A stretch of DNA of 64,000 nt. Origin: Antedon mediterranea (taxonomy: Eukaryota > Echinodermata > Crinoidea > Comatulida > Antedonidae). Shown here piece after piece: positions 43,008-54,809 of the stretch (positions within the stretch are counted from its first letter, which is position 1; every line of letters starts with the position of its first letter). Position numbers and translations under genes: made by a program. The notes beneath the pieces were generated by a model. It had not been told where the DNA came from. It searched no databases and saw only the letters and a program-made list of their open reading frames with translations. The stretch spans positions 11,105,001 to 11,169,000 of the forward strand of contig NC_092673.1 of assembly GCF_964355755.1 (NCBI RefSeq), in the 5' to 3' direction.

Positions 43008-43346
43008 CCAGACCACACTCTGTTAGTAAGCAACACACTTATTTAACATGAGATGGTATTTATGTAATTTGGACAAAATACTATCCATGTCTTGTTATTA
43101 TACACAGCCCCACATTGCTGTGAACTGTTGCATACAGTGCATTCATATAAGTTGGGGTTGTTTATAAAATTGTATATAAATTTGTATTACTACATTCATT
43201 AATAAGGGGTCACGGTAAAATAAAAAAAAATTTATGACGGGGAGCTAATGTACAGATATAGCAAATAAGGTTATATTTATTATCAAATATTTCTTTGTCA
43301 TTAGGCCCTATAATTAACTGATATTTATTTATATTAACGAAATTAT

Positions 43347-46270
43347 ATGTTTTCAATTCTAAATATTGATAATTTTAATTATGAAGACGAAAATACAACC
43401 GCATTTAACTATAAGGAAAACTATTACTTTAGTATTGATACATTTAAATCCACGTTCAGTCAAACTTCAACTAATAGTTTTTCTATGTTTGCATTAAACT
43501 GTAGAAGTATTGTTAACAAATTTGAAGAATTTAAAAATTATGTATCCTCTCTCGATTTTGAATTTAATGTAATAGGACTTACTGAAACTTGGCTTTCAAG
43601 CAAATATCACCTTGGTTTATATACACTTCAAAACTATACACCTATCTTTAAAAACAGAGAAACCCAGACAGGGGGATGTGTAGCATTGTACATACACTCA
43701 AATATATCATATCAAATAAGAAATGACTTGTCTGCTATGATAAACGAGGGAGAGTGCATTATAATTGAATTAAAAAATAATGATAAATCAATTATATGTG
43801 GAATAATTTACAGGCCCCCTAAAGCCCATATTCCAACATTTAATAATCAACTTAGTGAATTAATGCACATGATAAACAATGAAAATAAAAAGGCATACCT
43901 TATGGGTGACTTTAACCTAGATCTACAAAAATATAACTGTGACAATAATGTTCAAACTCACGTAGACAACATGCTAACAGAATCTTTCATTCCACTAGTT
44001 AATAAACCCACCCGAATCACAAAAGATACCGCAACAGTAATTGACAATATTTATACAAATTATCAGGAATTCCAAAATATTAACACAGGGATATTAGTTA
44101 ACGACATATCTGACCACTTTGCAGTTTTCTGCATGGATGATTCAGAAAATTATTCATTACCACGATCAGAAAAATTTATAATAAAAAGAAGCTATACTGA
44201 TCAACAAAAACGGCAATTTAGACTTGAATTACAGGGCTATGATTGGCAATATGTAACTAGCATTGAAAATTCGAATGAATCATATAAATGTTTCTCAGAT
44301 TCTTTAAAAACAATGATAGATAAGCATTTCCCACTAAAAAGAGTTAGATTAAAAGTAGATACAATTAAATCCCCGTGGATAACATATGGAATTCAAAAAT
44401 CTCTTTGTACCAAAAATAAATTATACATCAAATATAAACAGAAACCAACAGATATAAATAAATCTAAATATAAGAAATATAAGAATAAGTTAACATCAAT
44501 AATAAGAGAAAGGAAAACTATTTATTACAAAAATGAATTTGAAAAGCACAAGAGTAATATAAAGAAAACATTGGGTGTCATAAACTCATTATTAGGTAGG
44601 AAGAAATATCAAGACATGCCTCAAAAAATGAAAATCAACTCCCATCAACTTAATGACCCAACATCCATAGCCAATGCGTTTAACACATACTTTATAAATA
44701 TAGGTGACCAAATGACAGGTGATGATAACCGTAATAGTAACACCGAATATAAAATACAACATGACATTTTGAATTCAATGTTTTTTAGAGCTGTATCCGA
44801 GTCCGATATCATTAAATACATTAATGACTTAAATGTAAATAAGTCAAGTGGTTGTGATGACATTGGTACCATTTATATAAAAAATAACTCAGATATACTG
44901 GCTAAACCGTTATCTCATATAATCAATGTATCCCTTCAATCGGGTGTATTTCCTTGTCAACTAAAAATTGCTAAAACAATTCCTGTGTATAAAAAAGGAG
45001 CAAGAGAGAACATAGAAAATTATAGACCGATATCGATATTACCATGTATATCTAAGGTATTTGAAAGGGTCGTATATGACCAAACAATCGCTTTTTTGTG
45101 TAAATATGATATGTTACATGAATCTCAATATGGATTCAGGGCAGGTCATTCAACTAACCACGCCCTCCTACAAGTCCTTGATAAAATAACAACAGCCGTT
45201 GACAACAAGCAATTTATGATTGGCGTATTTTTGGATTTATCCAAGGCGTTCGATTCGATAGATCATGAATTATTGCTCACAAAATTGCCCCATTATGGAA
45301 TAAGAGGCGTGGTTCTTGATTGGTACCGAAGCTACCTTAGAGAAAGACAACAATTCATACAAATTGGGAAGTGTCAGTCTGTAACCAAAATAATAAAACA
45401 AGGCGTTCCACAAGGGTCAATCCTTGGACCCCTGCTGTTTTTGATTTTCATAAATGACATATGTTTTCTGTAAGTAATGTCGTTGATTTAATAATGTTTG
45501 CAGATGATACGAATATGTTTTTACAACACAATGATATCGTCACTGCCTTTACAATAATGACAAATGAACTAAATAAAATTGAGAAATGGTGTAAAACTAA
45601 TAGATTAACTATTAATACAACCAAGACTACGTATATGTTATTTAGTGGAAAGAATACCAACATTGACACATCCCAATTTGTACTTTCAATAAATAGAGTT
45701 TCAATAGATAGAGTACCATATACTAAATTTCTCGGTGTCATCATTGATGAGAAACTGAACTTTAGACACCATACAAATGCAGTTTCTTGTAAAGCATCCT
45801 CAATAATTGGTGCCATGTGTCATATAAAAAAATTAGTATCTACTGAAGTGTTACTTACCATATACAAGACACTTATATTACCAGTGTTGACATATGGTAT
45901 TATTGTATGGGGTGCGGGAAACAAAGACAATTTGGATCGCCTTCTATTGCTTCAGAAAAAAGCTCTTAGGATCATTTGTAAGGTAGACTTTCATCATCCC
46001 TCTTCTCAGCTCTTTGTGAAAACGGGCACATTTAATATATTTGATTTGTATAAAAACAGTGTTTTAAATTTTATGTTTAAATACCAAAAAGGACAACTTC
46101 CAAAATGTTTTAATTCTTTATTCAGTTTATTTGATAATTATCATACATATAACACTCGAAATAAAGACAATTATTGTATAAAATTAAAATCAACTAATAT
46201 GGGTCAGCAAAGTATAGCATATAGAGGACCTAAGCTATGGAATCAACTTATAAGAAATATAAGAGAGTGA
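43347..46270 (+). pseudogene. LINE ORF2: endonuclease-reverse transcriptase with one frameshift
   Basis: The first frame (43347-45473, 708 codons) has the endonuclease motifs LTETWL (about 78-83), GDFNLDL (192-198), PTRIT and DISDHF (258-263), then RT motifs GCDDIGT, YRPISILPCISKVFERVV, FLDLSKAFDSIDHELL and GVPQGSILGPLLFLIFIND. The frame stops just after NDICFL. The catalytic segment LIMFADDTNMF continues in another frame (45461-46270, 269 codons), with FLGVIIDEKLNF and the tail QSIAYRGPKLWNQLIRNI. A single-base indel near 45455-45473 explains the split. The combined length is about 975 codons, normal for L2/CR1 ORF2. The copy is dead only by this lesion unless others are hidden. Confidence 0.9.
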
Positions 46271-46771
46271 AAATATATCAATATTTAAAAAACTATTACT
46301 AAATAAATGCATTAATAGTTATAAAGAAACAATATATCTTTGCGAAAACAACATTTGTAAAATATGTCTAACTTTAACTTAATTAATTACATGTTCGTAT
46401 ATATTCTGAGACTGATGTATAGATATATATTATATTATAGTACGTTGTATTTTCCTTCATTTATTTACTACATGAAAACATTTTTGTAATATATTTGTAA
46501 ATTTATATTTTAAGTTAGGGTGCCACAGATTAAAAGCTTTGCTTGCTTGTGGTTATCCTGTTTTTCACACTTTATTGTACTTAATCTTTTATTTATATTT
46601 TTATGAATGTTGTGTGAAAAATAAAAGAATCAATCAATCAATCAATCAATTACAGCTTCTTTTGCTGCACCCCGAGTATCGCACATTCGTGCTTTTTTGT
46701 TAATTAATTAATTTGTTTAATTAAGAAGCCACAATGTGTGACACACACCACAGCGTTATGTAGTTATATGC

Positions 46772-46843
46772 GGCTTCTTGACGAAGTGGTTATCACGTCT
46801 GTTTAACTCGCAGAAGGTCCCCGGTTCGAGCACGGGCGAAACC
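46772..46843 (+). tRNA. Degenerate tRNA-Val(AAC)-like sequence
   Basis: The 72-nt stretch has an A-box-like AGTGGTTATCACG, an anticodon arm TCTGT-TTAACTC-GCAGA with anticodon AAC, and a B box GGTTCGAGCAC. It resembles animal tRNA-Val in the middle and T arm. The acceptor stem has mismatches (GGCTTCT against CGAAACC), the D stem pairs poorly and the T stem has one mismatch. A T7 run follows, as in Pol III terminators. I favour a tRNA pseudogene or tRNA-derived SINE head over a working tRNA. Confidence 0.55.
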
Positions 46844-47050
46844 TTTTTTTGAATAACTTTATGGTGAAAAGTACTGTATACGCAATATGATATAAAGTAT
46901 ATCTTATTTTTATTATTTTTTAAAATATTTATTTTGTGTAATCGGTAATTATCACTTTTACACATGTTTATCTTGCTTTGTGCTTATTACCATATTTATT
47001 TGTAATTTAAATGGATTAAAAAACTTTGTGTAACCCATATTTTTGGTGTA

Positions 47051-47082
47051 AGAAGGTCCCCGGTTCGAGCCCTGGCGATACC
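47051..47082 (+). repeat. Duplicated 3' half of the tRNA-like sequence
   Basis: AGAAGGTCCCCGGTTCGAGC followed by CCTGGCGATACC repeats the variable and T arms of the upstream tRNA-like sequence. Its downstream flank (ACTTTATGGTCAAATACAGT) also matches 46857-46875. This is a tandem duplication of the tRNA 3' part plus about 70 bp. Confidence 0.75.
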
Positions 47083-47826
47083 ATTTTTCTTAAACTTTAT
47101 GGTCAAATACAGTGTACTGTATACCTAATATGATATAAGTATATCTCGTTTTATTACTCGGGGTACCTGAGTCTAGGACTCTCTCATCTTTTCCTCTTCT
47201 TCTTCCATCCAGACACTATTTAGCAAAAAGTGCGATTTATCCTCCCTTATTCGTTGTAGTATTGAGCTGGGAATTTGGCATGAATATACTACAGGGACAT
47301 GTCCTCAAAGCTACAGAGCTGGATTTTTAAATTTCAAACCGGATGCAGCCATATCCAGTGGCGGATCAAGACGGGGGCGCACCCTCCGCATGCCCCCCCC
47401 CCCCTATAAATCTGGATTTAAAAAAATTATCCAACCATAAGGGAAAAAAAAATGGGAGAAAAAGCGTAAAAATAAAAAAGAGTAAAGTACTTTCACTTTT
47501 GATTAAAATACATTGTTTCAGCGCCGTGCTAATTTACTTCTTATTAGAGGTCACCATTGCCGTTGCTGTCTGTAAATTTCTAAAAGTTGCGAAATGAATT
47601 GCCTATTTTCACCTGAAACGCATTTTGGTCCCTGGATGTAACATGATATTGACGCGTGTATCGTACCCTCTCGGGGCACGAACGATTCGTACAAAGGACA
47701 CCGCCATACAACCGCGTAGGCCTACCTATTGTTTAGATCGCTGGCAGTCAGCAAGCATAAATAAAAGTGTATATACGTCAAAAATGGAACGCCGTACCGT
47801 GGTTACCTACAGATCATCATCATAGG

Positions 47827-49462
47827 TAGTCTGGGCTCCAGACGGAGTTTTGTCTTAATATTAGTAAAAATATAAATATTTTTGCACATATGGCGTTTCA
47901 TACGTGTATTACTTGAGTTTGGATACTCCGTCTGGGGAAACACGCACAAGTCACGTGGTTTGACACCAAGAATTCTTGGTGCATACGATTATCCGGTTGA
48001 CTAGTTTCAGCTGCATGCGATTGGCTACTCACTCGTACACTGTTTTAATATTCATATTTCAGAATTTCAAAGACTCAACATCTAAGACGATACGCATGCG
48101 CTATATTACGTTTAGACAATGTGTACTTGGGTACATTGATGAAAGTTTCTGAAAGCTAGAAATGATTTTATATGCCTAGTAGTCTGGTAAACATTTGATG
48201 GGATTTTTCCCAAGAACATGAAAACTCGTCTTGATATTTTAGGCTAGCTTCTCCGCAAATCAAACATTGAATGGATCATTTATTATGCGGAGGTAATTTA
48301 ATTTATTTCCCACCCATCCATACCCTGTCCTGTTCTTTGTGGTGGTGTAGCCCTGCCTGTTGTGTGCCGGTCGGTGGTGGTATGTACCTTATTGGCGATC
48401 TATTTGGCAGGTCATACGTACGAGTTGAGTATCCCTACGAAGGAGGCCTAGGCCAGGACTAAACAATTAATAAACAAAACAACTTGGCAACACGATTTTA
48501 TATTTCAACAGTTGTTCAGTCTCGATCGTACATTCAGCACTGGACGTACTCTATCTTTTTCATTTTGAAACAAAATGATCATTGGTTGATTCGAAATCCA
48601 TATTTACATACCGCCCGCCCCATATAGCCAAATACGGTATTATAACTAGTCTGGGTTCCAGACGGAGTTTTGTCTTAATATTAGTAAAAAGATAAATATT
48701 TTGGCACATATGGCGTTTCATACGTATACTACTTGAATTGGATACTCCGTCTGGGGAAACACGCACAAGTCACGTGGTTTGACACCAAGAATTCTTGGTG
48801 CATACGATTATCCGGTTGACTAGTTTCAGCTGCATGCGATTGGCTACTCACTCGTACACTGTTTTAATATTCTTTTTTCAGAATTTCAAAGACTCAACAA
48901 CTAAGATGATGCGCATGCGCTATGTTACGTTTAGACAATGTGTACTGGGTACATTTATGAAAGTTTCTGAAGGCTAGAAATTATTTTATATGCCTAGTAG
49001 TCTGGTAAACATTTGATGGGATTTTTCTCAAGAACATGAAAACTCGTGATATGATAGGCTAGCTTCTCCGCAAAGCAAACATTCGGAATGGATCATTTAT
49101 TACGCGGAGATAATTTTGATCTAATTTCCACCCAGACCCTGTCCTGTTCTGTGTGGTGGTGGTGTAGCCCTGTTGTTGTGTGCCGTCGGTGGTGGTATTT
49201 AGGCCTACTTTATTGGCGTTTTATTTGGCAGGTCATACGTGCGAATTGAGTAGGACCTACGAAAGAGGCCTAGACCAAGGACTAAAAAATTAATAAACAA
49301 AACAACTTGGCATTACGATTTTATATTTCAACAGTCTCGATCGTACATTCAGCACTGTACGTACTCGATCTTTTTCATTTTGAAACAAAATGATCATTGG
49401 TTGATTCGAAATCCATATTTACATACCTCCCGCCCCATATAGCCAAATACGGTATGATAAAC
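47827..49462. repeat. 820-bp tandem duplication
   Basis: Copy 1 (47827-48646) and copy 2 (48647-49462) begin TAGTCTGGGYTCCAGACGGA and run in parallel to CCATATAGCCAAATACGGTA, with scattered substitutions and small indels. Each copy opens with an inverted pair CCAGACGGAGT...ACTCCGTCTGG about 100 bp apart. Divergence is modest, so the duplication is fairly recent. Confidence 0.92.
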
Positions 49463-49716
49463 TACGTCATTCTTATCGGATGTTTGCGGTCTGCAAATCG
49501 ATTTCTATACGTGTTTCACAAGTCTGTATTTTCAGACAAAAATCGCGGTCGAAATAAAAACAAATAAATAAAAAAAAAGATAATACAGACTTGGCAAGTC
49601 TATATTATAACCTACGTCATTCTTATCGGATGTTTGCGGTCTGCAAATCGATTTCTATACGTGTTTCACAAGTCTGTATTTTCAGAGAAAAATCGCGGTC
49701 GAAATAAAAACAAACT
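49462..49716. repeat. 150-bp period duplication
   Basis: CTACGTCATTCTTATCGGAT and about 100 following bases recur at 49612 with almost no change, followed in both by AATCGCGGTCGAAATAAAAA. Confidence 0.9.
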
Positions 49717-49719
49717 AGA

Positions 49720-50312
49720 GGGTACTCCGAGAGTACAAACCTCCGCCTACTGTAAAATTCCCCTACATAAAATTCCCCCTGAATATTTTTTTTTTTACAT
49801 TTTTTTTTATTAGTTCTAAGTGTAAATATGTTAACTGCACACTACAAAGTTGTGGATGACAGTGTGGTGTAATGGTTATGTATCCAGCCTCTCACAGTTG
49901 AGATCGCTGGTTCAAATCCCACTGAGGGTTTTTTTTTTTATTATTTTTTAATTTTTTTTTTTTTTTTTTTGTGGACCTTGATCTTTGACCCTGACCCTTC
50001 AAAATTTAACCACAATTATATGATGTGTCATTGATCATTGTGGCTAAGTTTGGTGAGAATCGGATCAAAACTGTGGTCTCTAGGCAGTAAAATAGTTTTT
50101 TGTTAGTTGTGACCTTGACCTATGACCTTTCCCCCTCAAATTCGAACTCGTCCGAGCTTTTTGGGCATAGATCATTGTGTCCAAATTTGGTTAGAATCGG
50201 ATAAAAACTGTGGCCTCCAGGCTGTTCACAGACACACACACAAACACACACACAAACACACACACAAACATACAGGGGTGAAAACATAACCTCCTTGGCG
50301 CGGCGGAGGTAA
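49720..50312 (+). repeat. SINE-like repeat with tRNA-type promoter boxes
   Basis: GTGTGGTGTAATGGTTATGT (A-box-like, about 49870) and GCTGGTTCAAATCCCACTGA (B box, about 49910) form a Pol III-type promoter, followed by poly-T. The body repeats TGACCTTGACCTATGACCTT and AGAATCGGATCAAAACTGTG, a pattern known from widespread marine RTE/SINE 3' regions, and ends in an ACAC-rich microsatellite (50232-50272). GGTACTCCGAGAGTACAAAC at the left and CTTGGCGCGGCGGAGGT at the right are common flanking motifs of this repeat. Non-coding. Confidence 0.6.
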
Positions 50313-50730
50313 TAAATATAAAAAAAGACAATAAATACAGACTTGGGGAAAGTCTACATCATAGGATATGTTGTACAATAACTGTGGTAACTGTGTACTG
50401 TAGTATACATTATAGCAACCGATTTTTTTTCTAGGCCACCCACCCAACTGTATCAATACCTATTTATATTTCTTTATATTTAATTTCTTCAACAAATTGA
50501 TTTAAATAAATATTGAGCTATATTAAGCATTACATGTGCGCATTAAATTTGGGCTTCCCCTAGATGTACGTTCGCATTTGAACTTGAACGCAACGCAATC
50601 AAAACAAAATACTGAGTAAATGAAATCGGCAAAAAATGTTATATCTTCCTGTAATTAGTCACGTATTATATGATCGTTTTGGTTTTGCTCATTGGTAACA
50701 TGCTACATATGAGTGTCTTTTCCTGAAAAT

Positions 50731-51420
50731 TAGAGGTGCCATTTATCATGAATTTTATGTGCGAGCGTACCATTTCTTCCGGCCATCTGGGGAGTCATTT
50801 AACATTCGCCACAGGTCCTGTCAACGGCCCTGGACAAGCACCTTTTTCCGCCATGTACGTGCAAACGCCCTGTTGTGACACTTTTGCTCAAAATAGGCCT
50901 ATAGGGAAAATGTCACCCTTTAATGGGCTAGTACCTCAGTTTTCATATTTAAAATATCAATTTTAAATACATTTATTTAACGTGAGAGTGCCATTTCCGA
51001 CCGTCTAGCGGTGTTACATTTTCAAAATCGCCTCAACTCAGCCCCAACCATAGTGGGGCTGAGTTTGTTAGAGGTGCCATTTATCATGAATGTTATGTGC
51101 GAGAGTACCCTTTCTTCCCGCCATCTGGGGCGTCATTTAACAAAGGTCGTTTCGCCACAGTTCCTGTCGACGGCCCTGTACAAGCATCTTTTCCGCCATG
51201 TACGTGCAAACGCTGACTTGCGCGAAATGCCCTGTTGTGATGCTTTTACTCAAAATAGGCCTATAGGGAAAATGCCACCCTTTAATAGGCTAGTACCTCA
51301 GTTTTCATATTTAAAAAATCAATTTTTATTACATATTTAACGTCAGAGTGCCATTTCCGACCATGAGGTGTTACTTTTTAAAAATCGCCTCAACTCTGCC
51401 CCAACCATGGCGTGGGGCTG
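50731..51420. repeat. 337-bp tandem duplication
   Basis: The copies start near 50731 and 51068 with AGAGGTGCCATTTATCATGA and share CGCCATGTACGTGCAAACG, AATAGGCCTATAGGGAAAAT and CCATTTCCGACC. A further, inverted and partial copy lies at about 52140-52255. Confidence 0.88.
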
Positions 51421-51607
51421 AGTTGGTGTGGACTTTCTACAGTGGCGCCCCCCCCCCCCCCTTTCACAAAATCCTGGATCCGCCTCTGATATCACGTCTC
51501 GAAGATGGTACCGTATAGCCGTATTTGATGTGTATGTAACGTTACATCCGGTCTTATGACGTCATTACAGCTTCTTTGCTGTACCCTGAGTATCGCACAT
51601 TCGTGCT

Positions 51608-53160
51608 TGTTCTTCTTATTTCTACTTTGATAAATTACGGTGTATTTTGTAGTATGATTTAAGGTTTTTATTTCAATTGCTATATACAATATAAGAAATA
51701 ATACAAGGTCAAAACATGGAGATGTAAATCCAAAATGATCAAGGCGATTTTCCATCAAGAAAATACCCGGTAGGGTACGGATCATACTATACTGGATAAT
51801 CTTTAAAAAGCATAACATGGCACAGGCGTACCTGCAATAGTGTTTAAATTTCATATAAATATTATTTTGATGATTTGCATCTCTAAATATAATTATTAAG
51901 AATGTCGGTTTTAATTCAATTTAAGTTTCATCTTATTCAATAACAGATTCATCCTTTTAACATGCTCTTTTAAAGCTCTGTTTATTAAATTTTAGGTTTG
52001 TTATATTGGAACAAAAAGTTATTTTTAGGGCGAGTTTGTTTTGTTGTAGGCCTACTTGTTTGTAATAACAAACCAATTTAACGATGACCACCATACTTAC
52101 CAACATGAGAGATTTAAAATGCAGAACAGACTATTTTCAGCCCACTCCTCTTGGCGGCCTGCGACGGAAACAAATTTAGTTCACTGGCACTCCTGATGGC
52201 CGGAAATATTTTACTCTCGCACGTAAAATTCATGATGAATGGCACCTCTTGTATTCTGGTACGGTAATGCAAATATTATTTTATTTTTATTTAACATATT
52301 CATACAGGATTATATACACAATCAGATAGAAATATATTTATTTTGCATTGTGGTCCTTGATAAATTACCATTCCTAACATACAGTATCATAGTGTCTACA
52401 TTAACATTCTAGAATAAGAGTATGTTTAGATTTAAGAAACCATGCATGTATAATTATAAGAACATGTATGCTATTAATAGAAACTGTGACTAACGCGTGG
52501 TTATCGGCCCATCACGGCGAGCGACCACGGTAAAATTAATTGTACTTTTCCCCTGATTACGTATTTTATTGATGTGTGGTGTTATAATATGAATACTCGC
52601 ATAATGTTCTATACTTTTAAAATATACTAATTAATTTGAATGCATTTTCCTCTCAAATTGTGATAAAAAATGTTAACGCATCGCATGAAGGCCTACTTAG
52701 GCCTATGTGTTCAAAAGCGTGTTTCATTAAAAATCAATTGAAATGACGGTTGGTAACTATGGACCACATAAATAATTCTAAGTAGCCCTACCATTTTGTT
52801 TGTTGAAATTAATCGTATCGAAAATTACAAAGCCTTTGAATAATATGTTATGTCGTAGCTGTCACGAACTCTGTTACGTATGTTTCCGAGCGGTTGAAAA
52901 TACTTTAGGAACTCCCTTGTGACATAAAAGTATAAACACAAAATCCACAAAGTTGTAAAATTAATCAACTTGAACTTTCAACAATCCAGTAAGCACTTTA
53001 AACAACAGATTCACAATAAATTTTACAATCTAATATCCAACCTTCTTCAAAATAAATGCTTCAATCAAAAATCACTCTCCCTCCATACAATTGTCATAAT
53101 ATTTTTTAATTTATTTTGATTCATTGTTAAGTTAATCATTTTATGTATTCTTGTATGCTG
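51608..53160. other. Non-coding, A+T-rich, no gene seen
   Basis: Apart from the inverted fragment near 52140-52255, no bounded element or exon is supported. The minus-strand frame 51854-51492 spans the R2 end and has no domain. Confidence 0.45.
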
Positions 53161-53169
53161 TATTTTACA

Positions 53170-54290
53170 CAACATTTTTATTGAATGAAATTATTAGTGT
53201 TCATCACATGGAACTAAAGTAAACTCAAACAAGATAAAATCAAATATATTTATTAGCGATTGAATGATGCTGTTTATTAAAAAACACGCTCTCATGGAAA
53301 ATCACAGAAATTACGTAACTGTACCTTTATTTTATTGAATGGAATTATTAGTGTTCCATCACATGGAACTAAAGTAAAGTCAAACATAATTCTGATAAAT
53401 TCATGTGAAGTGCTTAAAATCAGCAAATATAACACATTTTAATATTATAACAAATGTTAGTGATGTTAATAAATTACAAAGTTAGTGATCATAAATAGAA
53501 TTCTTTTACATTTCTATAAAATGTTGTTATTATACAACATATAAATGTAAATTTTTCGAACCATTTCACAAAAACAACCATTTTACGGTCAATAGTTTTT
53601 GAGATTATAGAAATATGTACTACCAGTACAGGTCAAAGGTCAATAAAAATATTTCGGGTCATTTTCTTGAAAAAGTTCTTATTAGACTGAATAGAAACAT
53701 ATACCTTCAGATTAATTTGAGCCCTATTTAAAGTTTGTCCAACTATTAGTTACGGAGTTATATGATATGTAGGTCAAAGGTCAAATTTGTCAAAAATCAT
53801 ACTTCCAGCCATTTTTGGACAAACTTTTCCATTAGAACGAATATTAATATGCATCTTCCAAATAATTTGACACTAAAATTATTTCATTTAATCTAAACGT
53901 TGCAAAGATATGATCATTTTGTTTTCAATGGGTCAAAACAATCAAATTGAGGTCAGAGGTCAAAGATGAATTTTAGAAATTTGACAACATGGGTTTTTAT
54001 AACCAGCATGATTCAAATATTCATAAAACACAATGTTTACACTTTCCCCATGATCTGCACACGAAAATATATAGGGATCTGGACTATCAAGTCTATTGAA
54101 GCATTTGCTTGCTGTTTAATAAAAAAAAAACACGCTCTCGGTGAAAATCACAGAAATTACGTAACTGTGATCCTTTAGGCCTACATTTATTTTTATTGAA
54201 TGAAATAATGAATGCTTATCACATGGAACTAAAGTAAACTTACACAAGATAAAATCAAGTTTATTTGTAATTGAATGCTGTTTTATTAAA
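53170..54290. repeat. Three-copy direct repeat with AGGTCAAAGGTCA blocks between
   Basis: A segment containing CACATGGAACTAAAGTAAAC recurs near 53207, 53360 and 54221, and AACACGCTCTC...AAAATCACAGAAATTACGTAACTG recurs at 53283 and 54130. Between them (53560-53960) lie degenerate sub-repeats with AGGTCAAAGGTCA at 53630-53642 and 53771-53783 and TTATTAGACTGAATAGAAAC-like text, clearly related to the inner TIR of the 9.4-kb element. Confidence 0.8.
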
Positions 54291-54809
54291 TCACAATATT
54301 CTTCTCCAAACTCGTTTGATTTTCCTACGAGCTTATATTCGAAGTCGATTGACATTCAATTGTCAAAAAACTGGGTTTTACGTCTGCACAATCAAATAAA
54401 CTTGATTCAATCTGTTGTACGTTTTTACGACGAATGATCCGTAATGGTTATCGCCGAAATAAACACTTTAGATGATGAATCTTATAAACTGTATTACACC
54501 AACATCGACATCCACAATATATGTAAGAATGTGATATATCTACATTCATCAAAACCCAGCAACGAAATTATGCTGCACATCTGAATCTGATTAGATCATC
54601 CGATAATGATCGGATGACGAAAAAGCTATTCTTCTAAGATGCTCGAAGCGTGGTAGAAATACGAACACGTTATTCAAACAAGTTCTCAATAATGTTGGAA
54701 TGGATAGACAAGCCTTCATTAACAACTCGAAGGCCCGCTTATTTGAATCGGCATTTATTTATTACATGCCATCTAGAACAAGCAGAGAGATGTAATAAGC
54801 AGAAGGCTA

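Larger units (their letters stand above)
42028..46649 (+). mobile_element. Near-complete L2/CR1-like LINE
   Basis: Comparison with the uninterrupted part of R2 places the boundaries at about 42025-42028 and 46649. The element starts AAAGCAGAGGGCGCTATG and ends in a TCAA-repeat tail (46628-46650), both typical of L2-like LINEs. It has ORF1 (42192-43007), ORF2 in two frames (43347-46270) and a 380-bp 3' UTR. No target-site duplication is obvious; a few bases of the target (between TATGA and ATTACAG) seem deleted. One frameshift is the only clear lesion seen. Confidence 0.88.
41742..46693. mobile_element. Short TIR element R1, interrupted by a LINE
   Basis: Segments 41742-42027 and 46650-46693 together match the second copy (47156-47355 plus 51489-51607). 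The start ACTCGGGGTACCCGAGTC and the end TGCACCCCGAGT are inverted ends. The element would be about 330 bp without its insertion. Shared text includes GTAATATTGAGCTGGG, TTGGCATGAATATACTACAG and AGATGGTACCGTATAGCCGT. It provides an empty-site reference for the insertion in copy R2 and the reverse. Confidence 0.75.
47356..51488. mobile_element. 4.1-kb hAT-like composite insertion without transposase
   Basis: The left end CAGTGGCGGATCAAGACGGG and right end GGATCCGCCTCTG (complement CAGAGGCGGATCC) are imperfect inverted repeats, with C/G homopolymer stretches just inside. A 5-bp direct repeat ATATC flanks the insertion (47351-47355 and 51489-51493), and R1 provides the empty site. The interior is a mosaic: sequence shared with 15551-16197, an 820-bp tandem duplication, a 150-bp duplication, a tRNA-like SINE block and a 337-bp duplication. 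No transposase; the ORFs at 47343, 47625, 48271, 48560, 48795, 50226, 50736 and 51011 follow these repeats. Confidence 0.75.
47156..51607. mobile_element. Short TIR element R2, interrupted by a hAT-like insertion
   Basis: Second copy of the element at 41742: ACTCGGGGTACCTGAGTC at the left and GTACCCTGAGTATCGCAC at the right. It is split at ATATC by the insertion 47356-51488. The uninterrupted right part (ACGTTACATCCGGTCTTATG...CATTACAGCTTC) shows the empty site of the LINE in R1. Confidence 0.75.

Noticed and set aside
48050-48110. Exon-like segment after TTCATATTTCAG (NFKDSTSKTIRMRYITFRQC)
   Set aside because: It occurs twice as part of the 820-bp duplication in a mobile insertion, with a stop soon after and no partner exon.
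49720-50312. Functional tRNA at about 49865-49930
   Set aside because: The A- and B-box words are present, but no cloverleaf with paired acceptor stem could be drawn; it fits a SINE head better.
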